Assembly (NCBI GenBank): GCA_946623365.1
Contig: CAMORE010000067.1
Coordinates: 1 to 11,190 of the forward strand
DNA: 11,190 bases
Origin: an uncultured Acinetobacter sp.
GTDB taxonomy: Bacteria; Cyanobacteriota; Vampirovibrionia; Gastranaerophilales; Gastranaerophilaceae
Direction of reading: 5' to 3'
The translations under genes and the position numbers were made by a program. The notes under the pieces were generated by a model, which was not told the origin of the DNA, ran no database searches, and saw only the letters and a list, made by a program, of their open reading frames with translations. Shown piece after piece: positions 1-5,982 of this stretch (positions are counted from its first letter, which is position 1; each line of letters begins with the position of its first letter).

Positions 1-23
1 TCCGACCGCTAGAATTTAGTGGT

Positions 24-43
24 GTTGGGGTAGAAACCCCAAC
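24..43. repeat. GC-rich inverted repeat (hairpin), possible interspersed repeat
   Basis: A perfect 7-bp stem, GTTGGGG (24-30) against CCCCAAC (37-43), encloses the 6-nt loop TAGAAA. It stands out against AT-rich surroundings. It is followed by CTACATTTG and has no T-run, so it is a poor intrinsic terminator. The TGTTGGG...CCCAACCTAC layout recalls the interspersed intergenic repeats common in cyanobacteria; that link is from memory and not proven. Apart from this hairpin I see nothing else recognisable in 1-109. Confidence 0.5.
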
Positions 44-109
44 CTACATTTGTTTCTTACGAGCAAAACGGACAAAAAATACAAAAATACAGTATTTATT
101 TTGCACTAA

Positions 110-135
110 AAAAGAGAGCTAAAAAGCTCTCTTTT
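110..135 (-). terminator. Rho-independent terminator downstream of the tRNA
   Basis: An 11-bp stem (110-120 with 125-135, core AGAGAGCT/AGCTCTCT) encloses a 4-nt loop. On the minus strand it lies 8 nt past the tRNA 3' end and the descending arm runs into a T6 tract (complement of 108-113). The plus strand also shows a short T-tract after the stem, so it may work in both directions. It most likely ends the tRNA transcript. Confidence 0.85.
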
Positions 136-143
136 ATTAAATT

Positions 144-215
144 TGGGCCCGGAGGGATTCGAACCCACGACCAAAGGATTATGAGTCCTCTGCGCTACCG
201 CTGCGCCACAGGCCC
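144..215 (-). tRNA. elongator-type tRNA, anticodon CAT (Ile2 or Met)
   Basis: Read on the minus strand this folds as a 72-nt cloverleaf. The acceptor is GGGCCTG/CGGGCCC, the D stem GCGC/GCGC has a 7-nt loop, and the anticodon stem GAGGA/TCCTT encloses loop CTCATAA with anticodon CAT (complement of 181-183). The T loop is TTCGAAT, the discriminator is A, and no CCA is encoded. It is not initiator tRNA: pair 1-72 is G-C and the anticodon stem lacks the three G-C pairs. Pairs C4-G69 and C5-G68 are the acceptor determinants known for TilS, which makes lysidine in tRNA-Ile2, so Ile2 is somewhat favoured over elongator Met. Odd points are a U-U mismatch at 50-64, a G-U pair at 27-43, and the first 11 nt being copied in each unit of the adjoining tandem repeat. 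A terminator follows at once. Confidence 0.9.
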
Positions 216-617
216 GTGACGACTTTTTTATTTAATTTTCAAACTTTTCTTGTTTTTTGTCTGGGCTTGCGTTAGCCAAACTTCGTTTGCGCTACCTAAC
301 TTCGCTCGAACGTGACATTTAGTCACCTTCTCCCTCAGTTGCCACAGGCCCGTGACGACTTTTTTATTTAATTTTCAAACTTTTCTTGTTTTTTGTCTGG
401 GCTTGCGTTAGCCAAACTTCGTTTGCGCTACCTAACTTCGCTCGAACGTGACATTTAGTCACCTTCTCCCTCAGTTGCCACAGGCCCGTGACGACTTTTT
501 TATTTAATTTTCAAACTTTTCTTGTTTTTTGTCTGGGCTTGCGTTAGCCAAACTTCGTTTGCGCTACCTAACTTCGCTCGAACGTGACATTTAGTCACCT
601 TCTCCCTCAGTTGCCAC
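205..617. repeat. three perfect 136-bp tandem copies including the tRNA 5' end
   Basis: Units run 205-340, 341-476 and 477-612 and are identical by eye, followed by the first 5 bases of a fourth copy (GCCAC, 613-617). Each unit holds the first 11 nt of the tRNA, its upstream AT-rich flank, a module of related inverted and direct repeats (AAAC-ttc-GTTT, and two imperfect copies of CGAAGTT-x-GG) and the small hairpin GTGAC-atttA-GTCAC. The unit length is not a multiple of three. The array fills nearly all of the long gap between the tRNA and the FlhA-like gene. The boundary pentamer GCCAC occurs once in the tRNA and once at the outer end, as expected for a duplication made across 5-bp microhomology. 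The identity of the copies points to a recent event. Confidence 0.95.
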
Positions 618-676
618 TGATATGCAATGACATCAACCGTCTCTCTAATATTACCAAGCACAGAGATAAAAATCAA
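500..676 (-). CDS. possible small ORF behind a strong Shine-Dalgarno; doubtful
   Basis: On the minus strand, the strongest ribosome-binding sequence in the window (AAAAGGAGGG, complement of 677-686) sits 15 nt past the stop of the FlhA-like gene. An open frame of about 58 codons follows and ends at 500-502. The start is unclear: TTG at 676-674 touches the SD, and GTG at 661-659 is 15 nt away. The first 20 or so codons are unique sequence; the rest runs through one 136-bp repeat unit, which carries REP-like hairpins and looks non-coding. The predicted peptide is basic, with no recognisable domain. It may be a small gene cut off by the repeat, a gene remnant, or chance. Confidence 0.2.
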   Translation of the reverse strand: MIFISVLGNIRETVDVIAYQWQLREKVTKCHVRAKLGSANEVWLTQAQTKNKKSLKIK

Positions 677-701
677 CCCTCCTTTTATAATTACCTGATG
701 C

Positions 702-1349
702 TTATTTAATATTCTGTGCAATTTTCTTTGCTATAGCATGCGGGTTAAATTTTGTTAAACAATCTCTATATTTGCCTTCTGTTAGTACATGCTCTCCTAT
801 TTGTTCAAATATGTAATCAACATTGTTTATTGATTTTCCTTTTTGAATTATATCCAGCATTATTGTTTTTATATCTGTCATTGATAAAACACCTGTTATA
901 TTCCATATTAACCAACTATTATTTCTTCTTACAATCTCCAAATATTTTTCTGTCATTTCGTTTGTAAAAATTTTATCAATATGTTGATATACAGTAGTTT
1001 TTAATGTTTCATAAAATTCTTCTCTAATACCTTTCACATTTGGGACAAGAAAACCATTTTGAACAACAGTTCCTCTTATTAATATGCAAAATTCATTTTC
1101 TTGAAGCGGTGATAAATTGCCGTTTACATTTACAGGCGGCATAATAAATCCGCATTCATCTTTTATTTCTTCTCTTAAGCTTCCTATCTGCTTAACAATA
1201 TAATCTCCATGCGGAACTAAGTCTTCGCCTATTTTTATAACTATTATGTCGTCATTTAATTCATCATATAGGGTGTCTATTTTATCGTAAACGGAAGGTT
1301 CTGTTTCTTGTTTTCCTATATGCAATATTTTTTTTATCCTCTTTAACAT
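702..1349 (-). CDS. stand-alone FlhA/SctV cytoplasmic-domain-like protein (FHIPEP C-terminal)
   Basis: This is a 215-residue soluble protein with no membrane segment or signal peptide. Residues about 34-99 (IIVIKIGEDLVP, GDYIVKQIGSLREEI, GFIMPPVNVNGNLSPLQENEF, RGTVVQNG) match the start of the FlhA cytoplasmic domain, where the family reads LRxxI..ELG...PPVRIRDN..L.PNEY.I.I.G. Residues about 115-200 (ITGVLSMTDIKTIMLDIIQKG, FEQIGEHV) match its C-terminal helical part (LSLGEVQKVLQNLL.EG). About 45-50 residues between them, roughly subdomain D2 of FlhA, appear missing, and the eight-helix export membrane domain is absent. FlhA/SctV form the nonameric export gate that receives chaperone-substrate complexes. 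A free cytosolic domain cannot export by itself, so its role is unknown: remnant, scaffold, or regulator. It lies 62 bp downstream of the cyclase gene. Assignment is from motif recall. Confidence 0.65.
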   Translation of the reverse strand: MLKRIKKILHIGKQETEPSVYDKIDTLYDELNDDIIVIKIGEDLVPHGDYIVKQIGSLREEIKDECGFIMPPVNVNGNLSPLQENEFCILIRGTVVQNGFLVPNVKGIREEFYETLKTTVYQHIDKIFTNEMTEKYLEIVRRNNSWLIWNITGVLSMTDIKTIMLDIIQKGKSINNVDYIFEQIGEHVLTEGKYRDCLTKFNPHAIAKKIAQNIK

Positions 1350-1361
1350 ACTCTTTATTTA

Positions 1362-1380
1362 ACTATAAATTTTTTATAGT
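1362..1380. promoter_or_regulatory. 19-bp AT-rich palindrome upstream of the FlhA-like gene
   Basis: ACTATAAATTTTTTATAGT is a perfect inverted repeat of 8-bp arms around three T. It lies in the 62-bp gap between the cyclase stop and the FlhA-like start. On the minus strand, TTGACT (complement of 1378-1383) overlaps its edge and a TAAATA lies 16 nt further on, 6 nt before the ATG. This gives a plausible but weak promoter with the palindrome in its spacer, where a repressor could bind. An operator role is inference. It could also be a weak AT-only hairpin after the cyclase gene. Confidence 0.35.
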
Positions 1381-1411
1381 CAAGATTATGTTTATTCAGA
1401 CCGGAATCATA

Positions 1412-3397
1412 TTATAATTTTACGTTAATTACTTCGTAGATATTCATTTTTTGAGCCTTTCCTCGTATTTCTACATCGGAAATCTCATTTACTTCAATAA
1501 ATTCTTTAGACACGTTATATGTAGATGAACTAATAAGTATTTGAGTTTTATATGTTTTATTATAACTTTCAAGACGACTTGCAAGGTTTACGGTATCTCC
1601 TATAACAGTGTATTCCATACGTTTTTCGGATCCGATATTCCCTATAAATACATCTCCTGTATTAATACCTATACCTATTCTGATGACAGGTTTTCCTTCC
1701 TCTTGCCATTTTCTATCCAGTTCTTCTACTTTTTTAAGCATTTCATATCCGCACTTTACGGCGTTAAGTGCATGGCTTTCATCCTGAATAGGTTCCCCAA
1801 AAACTGCCATGACAGCATCGCCTATAAATTTATTTATTATGCCGTTATATTTTGTAACAATTGGTTCCATTTCAGAAAAATATTCATTAAGTAATTTTGA
1901 AACATCTTGAGCAGACATTTGTTCTGACATTGATGTAAAGCCTCTTATATCAGAAAACAGAACGGTGACTTCTGCCTTTTTCCCTCCTAACCCAAGATTA
2001 TCAATATTTTGAATAACTTTTTTCATAACATCTTCCGACATGTATTTACCGAGAGCATTTGTAACTTTACGTTTGTTACCCTCTTCCGTAACATACCTGT
2101 TAATATAAGTAATTAATATTGTATAAATGCATAAAATTATTGGAGTAACGGATAAGATTACTATGCCGTTATAATAAGAGATAAAAACAATTACCAGAAT
2201 AACCAGCATAATACTTAATGCATTTCCGACCGCCTTAATCAAATCAAATTTTTTAATTGAATAATAAATACAAAACATACTTATTAAAGATATAAGAAAA
2301 TTAACCCACCAAGGCATAACTTTTAAAAAATCATTGTGTATGAGATTGTCTATAGATGTAGCTTGCATATCTGTTCCTGATGTTTCTAGTGCCATAGGTG
2401 TTTTTTTTGTGTCATTCAGACCATTTCCTGCTGTAGCATTAGCACCATAAACAACAATTTTATCTTTAAATTCTGCTGGAGCTATTTTCGGTTTTTTGCC
2501 AGCTTTCAATAAGTCATAAGAATCCATTATATCAACTGCTGAATAGTATTTGTGAGAATAGCCCGTATTATATCTTTTATAAAATTTTATGGGAACGATT
2601 AATTGATACGGAGTTCTTATCAGATTTATTTTGTAATTCAATTCCGGAAATTCAAAATTTGTATTATTAATAACAATTTTTGGATTATTTTTTAATAGTA
2701 GAAATGTACGCATTGCAACTGAGGCTAATATATTGCCTTTATAATTAACCAGATATTCATGAGTTCTGCATGTTTCATCGCCAAGAGCTATAGACAGTCC
2801 GTTATCAAAAAATCCCGGCACCATCATGATAGAGTCACTGTATTTTACAGAATCAATGTAAGGTTTCGGGGCAATCCTGATGCTCTCATAAAGAACCGGC
2901 ATGTTTGTTTTAATATCGACATTTTTTAAACTGTATTTTGATGTAAAAAATTTATCATATTCCTTGCCTTGTTCTTTATTTTTGTATTCCGAAGTAGAAA
3001 GTAAACATCCTTCTATAATATTGTCCATGCTCCTTAGAGTATCAAAAAATCGTTTATCTGCTTCCGGATTATCAATGTCCAAATTTACGACAGCGAAGTC
3101 GTGGACTAAAACTTTGGGTTTAGCGTACTCTTGAAAATACTTAAGCACTTTATTGTTCAAATCTCTTTTCCAAGGCCAGCGATATTTTTCAATAGATTTA
3201 TCATCAATCATTACAAGAACTACATTATCGTGTCCGTATACATTTTTCTTATTATCAAACGGTAATTTTTGTGTTACGGTTGTTTTCATCAGAAAATCGT
3301 ATGCTTTAGGTTCTAAAACGGAATACGAAAGGACTGTTGTTATCAAAAGAGTTATTAAAATTACAAATGCATAAAAAAGAAATTTAAAATTTTTCAT
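1412..3397 (-). CDS. CHASE2-domain membrane class III (type b) adenylate cyclase
   Basis: This 661-residue protein converts ATP to cAMP at the inner face of the membrane. Residues 5-27 form an N-terminal membrane helix. Residues about 45-345 form an extracytoplasmic CHASE2 sensor (VVLVMIDDKSIEKYRWPWKR near 59-78). Three helices follow at about 363-380, 388-408 and 410-432, then the cyclase domain at about 470-655. The catalytic set is complete: metal-binding D483 (LFSDIRGFT) and D527 (FIGDAVMAVFG), substrate lysine K523, T597 (YTVIGD), N604 and R608 (NLASR). Thr at the adenine-recognition site instead of Asp marks the class IIIb group, several of which respond to bicarbonate. The start is supported by AAGGA upstream of the ATG. 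It is transcribed divergently from the aldolase operon across 67 bp. The CHASE2 ligand is unknown. Confidence 0.92.
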   Translation of the reverse strand: MKNFKFLFYAFVILITLLITTVLSYSVLEPKAYDFLMKTTVTQKLPFDNKKNVYGHDNVVLVMIDDKSIEKYRWPWKRDLNNKVLKYFQEYAKPKVLVHDFAVVNLDIDNPEADKRFFDTLRSMDNIIEGCLLSTSEYKNKEQGKEYDKFFTSKYSLKNVDIKTNMPVLYESIRIAPKPYIDSVKYSDSIMMVPGFFDNGLSIALGDETCRTHEYLVNYKGNILASVAMRTFLLLKNNPKIVINNTNFEFPELNYKINLIRTPYQLIVPIKFYKRYNTGYSHKYYSAVDIMDSYDLLKAGKKPKIAPAEFKDKIVVYGANATAGNGLNDTKKTPMALETSGTDMQATSIDNLIHNDFLKVMPWWVNFLISLISMFCIYYSIKKFDLIKAVGNALSIMLVILVIVFISYYNGIVILSVTPIILCIYTILITYINRYVTEEGNKRKVTNALGKYMSEDVMKKVIQNIDNLGLGGKKAEVTVLFSDIRGFTSMSEQMSAQDVSKLLNEYFSEMEPIVTKYNGIINKFIGDAVMAVFGEPIQDESHALNAVKCGYEMLKKVEELDRKWQEEGKPVIRIGIGINTGDVFIGNIGSEKRMEYTVIGDTVNLASRLESYNKTYKTQILISSSTYNVSKEFIEVNEISDVEIRGKAQKMNIYEVINVKL

Positions 3398-3429
3398 AAG
3401 AATCCTTAAACTTAATTACTTTGATTTTA

Positions 3430-3438
3430 TGATATAAT
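3430..3438 (+). promoter_or_regulatory. extended -10 promoter of the aldolase-kinase-csaB operon
   Basis: TGATATAAT is a perfect extended -10 element (TGn plus TATAAT) with no good -35 hexamer. Transcription would start near 3445, leaving a leader of about 20 nt that contains AAGGA (3451-3455), 9 nt before the ATG at 3465. The same 67-bp gap must also hold the promoter of the divergent cyclase gene, so the two may influence each other. Confidence 0.6.
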
Positions 3439-3464
3439 ATTTTGGGGAAAAAGGACACATACAA

Positions 3465-4097
3465 ATGAGTGAAAATTATATTCAAATGATAGCAGAGGAT
3501 AAGATTTATCCGATAATAAGATGCACTGATGCTGAGTATGCAATACAAACAGCAAGAGCTTTGGTAGAAGGCGGGATTCGAATTGTCGAAATGAATGTTG
3601 AACATCCGTCAATTTATGACGCAATAAAAGAAGTTTCAAAATTTGCTCATGTATGTGCCGGAGGAATTATTACATCATTACAGGCAGATGCCGCTTTTGA
3701 AAGCGGGGCTGAAATGTTTTCATCTCCTATTTTCCAAATGAGCTTAATTAAGATATCAAAAAATAAAAGAGTTCCGTTTATCGCAGGTGCAACAACTGCA
3801 AATGAAGCTTATAATGCTTGGAAATCAAGAATTCCGCTTATTAAAATTTTCCCGACGGAAGCTTTAGGCGGAGTAAGATATATAGAAGATATTTTAAGAC
3901 AAATGCCGTTTTTAAAATTATTGCCAATGGGTAATATTAAACTTAATGAAGTCGTCACATATATAAAAGCAGGTGCCGTTGCTGTAGGTGTAGGAAGAGA
4001 CTTTTATCAAGGGTTTGAACCAAAAGTTATAACGGCACGTACTAAGGATATTCTTAAACAAATAAAAGGTTATGAAAAATGGACGAGCAAAAAATAG
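3465..4097 (+). CDS. KDPG/KHG aldolase-family lyase, divergent active site
   Basis: This 210-residue single-domain TIM barrel has the usual length for class I pyruvate aldolases of the Eda/KdgA family, which split 2-keto-3-deoxy-6-phosphogluconate to pyruvate and glyceraldehyde-3-phosphate. Visible landmarks are the IYPIIR start, ALVEGGIRIVEMNV with E42 aligning to the catalytic Glu, and the Schiff-base lysine K127 in IKIFPTEALGG. Three normally conserved positions differ from E. coli Eda: R49 aligns with E46, T73 with G67, and the PTGGI phosphate loop is PMGNI (154-158). The chemistry is probably kept but substrate binding has changed, so substrate and even direction are uncertain. AAGGA lies 9 nt before the start. 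The last 19 bp overlap the kinase gene, so the two are coupled. Confidence 0.8.
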   Translation: MSENYIQMIAEDKIYPIIRCTDAEYAIQTARALVEGGIRIVEMNVEHPSIYDAIKEVSKFAHVCAGGIITSLQADAAFESGAEMFSSPIFQMSLIKISKNKRVPFIAGATTANEAYNAWKSRIPLIKIFPTEALGGVRYIEDILRQMPFLKLLPMGNIKLNEVVTYIKAGAVAVGVGRDFYQGFEPKVITARTKDILKQIKGYEKWTSKK

Positions 4098-5017
4098 ATA
4101 TTGCAATAATTGGGGAATGCTTAATAGAATTATCTTCAAACGGTAGCTTAGCTGAAAGTTCAACTCTAAATAAATATTTTGGAGGGGATACTGTTACGAC
4201 AGCAGTGGCAATTGCAAGGTTGGGAGGAAAGACTGCATATGTAACAAAAGTCGGTAATGATGGTTTTAGTGAGTTTATACTGTCAAGTTTACAGAAAGAA
4301 CATATTGATACTTCTTTAATAAAAACAAATGATGAACAAAACGGGATGTATATTTTAGCAAACACCCAAACAAAAAAAGAACTTCTTTATTATAAAAGAA
4401 AGACTGCTGCTACAAAACTTAATATAGACGATTTGCCGGAAAGTAAAATTAAAACATTAAAACTTATATATTCAACGGGTATAGTTCAGTCTTTGAGTGC
4501 AAGTGCAAGAGAGCTTGTTAGAGAAAGTTTTCGAATAGCAAGAGAAAATGAAGTTCTTACTGCTTATGATCCCAATTACACATCGTGTTTTATGAATTCG
4601 GAAGATACAAAAGAGCTGTTTGATGAGATTATTGATTATACGGATATTGTATTTTTGAGTTTAAAAAGTGATGCGGTAAGATTATATGATATAGATTCCG
4701 TTGATAAAGCAATGAAATATTTTTGGGACAAAGGAGCAAAAATTGTTGTTATAAAATCTCATATTGATAACGGGTATTATACGGGGTATAAAGGTAATAT
4801 AAGTTTTACGGAATTTTATAATACAACCAAAGCTGTTGATGTAACTGCTTCAGGTGATGTTTTTAACGGCGGATTCCTATATGCTGTTGTAAATGGTTAT
4901 ACGCCATCTGATGCAACAAAATTCGCAGCTGTTGTATCAGGTTTGCAAACACAAAATTATGGTGCAATTCCATCTATTCCGTATTTAAAAAATGTAATGG
5001 AGAATTTTCAAATATGA
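4079..5017 (+). CDS. PfkB-family sugar kinase, 2-keto-3-deoxygluconate kinase-like
   Basis: This 312-residue ribokinase-fold protein phosphorylates a sugar or sugar acid with ATP in the cytoplasm. Family landmarks are the N-terminal IIGECLIEL strand, FGGDTVTTAVAIARLGG (34-50), the YYKRKTAAT segment (104-112) resembling the YYR-x-x-SA substrate loop of KDG kinases, and the PfkB signature DVTASGDVFNGGF with the catalytic base D260. In KDG kinases an Asn often follows the GGD; here it is Thr. KDG kinase followed by KDPG aldolase is the classical end of uronate and gluconate breakdown, so the pairing supports this substrate without proving it. The start is fixed by AAAGG 9 nt upstream, inside the aldolase gene. 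The stop overlaps the csaB start by ATGA, implying translational coupling. Confidence 0.85.
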   Translation: MDEQKIDIAIIGECLIELSSNGSLAESSTLNKYFGGDTVTTAVAIARLGGKTAYVTKVGNDGFSEFILSSLQKEHIDTSLIKTNDEQNGMYILANTQTKKELLYYKRKTAATKLNIDDLPESKIKTLKLIYSTGIVQSLSASARELVRESFRIARENEVLTAYDPNYTSCFMNSEDTKELFDEIIDYTDIVFLSLKSDAVRLYDIDSVDKAMKYFWDKGAKIVVIKSHIDNGYYTGYKGNISFTEFYNTTKAVDVTASGDVFNGGFLYAVVNGYTPSDATKFAAVVSGLQTQNYGAIPSIPYLKNVMENFQI

Positions 5018-5901
5018 AGTATGTAGTATCCGGCTACATAGGATTTGATAATTTTGGTGACGAAGCTGTTGCAAGAGTTTTAACACAAAAATTAAAAAAA
5101 GAAGGTGCTGAAAAAATTACCCTTATTTCATCAAATCCGGAAAAAACGAAGGTTCTGCATAAAGTAGATTCTTGCTCTATGTTAAGCTTTTTCCCTGCAA
5201 TTAAAGAAGCTGATGTTTTAATATCCGGAGGAGGAAGTTTACTTCAGGATGTAACAAGTTTAAAGAGCCTTCTATATTATCTTATAGTAATATATACAGC
5301 ATTGCTTTTAGGAAAAGAGGTCCGAATTTATGCACAAGGAATAGGACCTATTAAATCAATAATTGGTATAATTTTAACAAAATTTGCCTTAAAGATGGCA
5401 AGTTCTGTATCGGTAAGAGATAAAAAGTCACAAGATTTGTTATCGAGCTGGGGAATCCAATCGGATTTAGTAAATGATCCTGTTTTTTCCATTGATGTTC
5501 CAAACAATGAAATAAAACAAGGAGTAGGAATTCAGTTACGTGATTATAAGACTTTAAGCGATGAATTTTTAAAATCGCTTGCTCATAAAGTAGCAGAAAA
5601 ATTTTACGATAAAAAGGTATTTGTTATATCGTTACAAGATAGTATTGATATCAAACCTTGTATAAAATTTATAGAGTACTTAAAAGAAAACGGAATTCAA
5701 GATGTTGAATTAAAATCAAATATGAGTATCAATCAAATAATAGAACTGATTTCAGGATTGGAATATCTAATTGCAATGCGATTTCATGCAAACGTTATAG
5801 GTATAAAATCGGGAGTCAAGACAACCGCAATTAATTATGATCCGAAAGTTGAAAAGCTTGCTCAAGAATACAATCTGCCAATAATTGAGCTTAACCAATG
5901 A
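5014..5901 (+). CDS. csaB: polysaccharide pyruvyl transferase, CsaB type
   Basis: This 295-residue protein, at the short end for the family, matches CsaB. It has GYIGFDNFGDEA (7-18), the glycine-rich SGGGSLLQDVTS (71-82), AQGIGP (107-112), the R-F-H motif with H258, and a C-terminal NYDPKVEKLAQEYNLP typical of CsaB. Family members transfer pyruvate from phosphoenolpyruvate as a ketal onto cell-wall polysaccharide, creating the anchor for SLH-domain proteins. In cyanobacteria and some other diderms this ties outer-membrane SLH porins to peptidoglycan. No membrane helix is needed; residues 86-100 are just a hydrophobic internal stretch. It is the third gene of the operon, sharing ATGA with the kinase and using GGAGA about 10 nt upstream. 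No clear hairpin terminator follows it. Confidence 0.88.
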   Translation: MKYVVSGYIGFDNFGDEAVARVLTQKLKKEGAEKITLISSNPEKTKVLHKVDSCSMLSFFPAIKEADVLISGGGSLLQDVTSLKSLLYYLIVIYTALLLGKEVRIYAQGIGPIKSIIGIILTKFALKMASSVSVRDKKSQDLLSSWGIQSDLVNDPVFSIDVPNNEIKQGVGIQLRDYKTLSDEFLKSLAHKVAEKFYDKKVFVISLQDSIDIKPCIKFIEYLKENGIQDVELKSNMSINQIIELISGLEYLIAMRFHANVIGIKSGVKTTAINYDPKVEKLAQEYNLPIIELNQ

Positions 5902-5938
5902 TAATTATAAAATATATAAGACTTCTCGACGTAATTTG

Positions 5939-5947
5939 TGTTATAAT
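5939..5947 (+). promoter_or_regulatory. extended -10 promoter of the Re-citrate synthase-like gene
   Basis: TGTTATAAT is again a perfect TGn-TATAAT extended -10 element, with no convincing -35. Initiation near 5954 would leave a leader of about 29 nt that carries AAGGA (5971-5975), 7 nt before the ATG at 5983. This makes the following two genes a transcription unit separate from the csaB operon, though read-through from csaB is possible. Confidence 0.6.
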
Positions 5948-5982
5948 CTAGCTGAATACAAATCAAATATAAGGAATAAAAA

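Noticed and set aside
205..215. Each repeat copy as an additional tRNA gene or tRNA-derived attachment site
   Set aside because: Only the first 11 nt of the tRNA are copied, and from its 5' end; integrative elements usually duplicate the 3' end, and no integrase is present.
205..617. CRISPR array
   Set aside because: The copies are directly adjacent, 136 bp long and contain no unique spacers; this is a simple tandem duplication.
477..617. Repeat units as protein-coding tandem repeats
   Set aside because: The unit length (136) is not a multiple of three, so the frame does not continue through the array and a stop occurs within the first unit read.
3465..3639. Divergent-strand short open frames opposite the aldolase start
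   Set aside because: They are shadows of the strongly supported plus-strand gene, which has an RBS and promoter; the antisense frames have no recognisable domain.
5902..5982. Terminator between csaB and the synthase gene
   Set aside because: The stretch is AT-rich but holds no GC-containing stem followed by a T-run.
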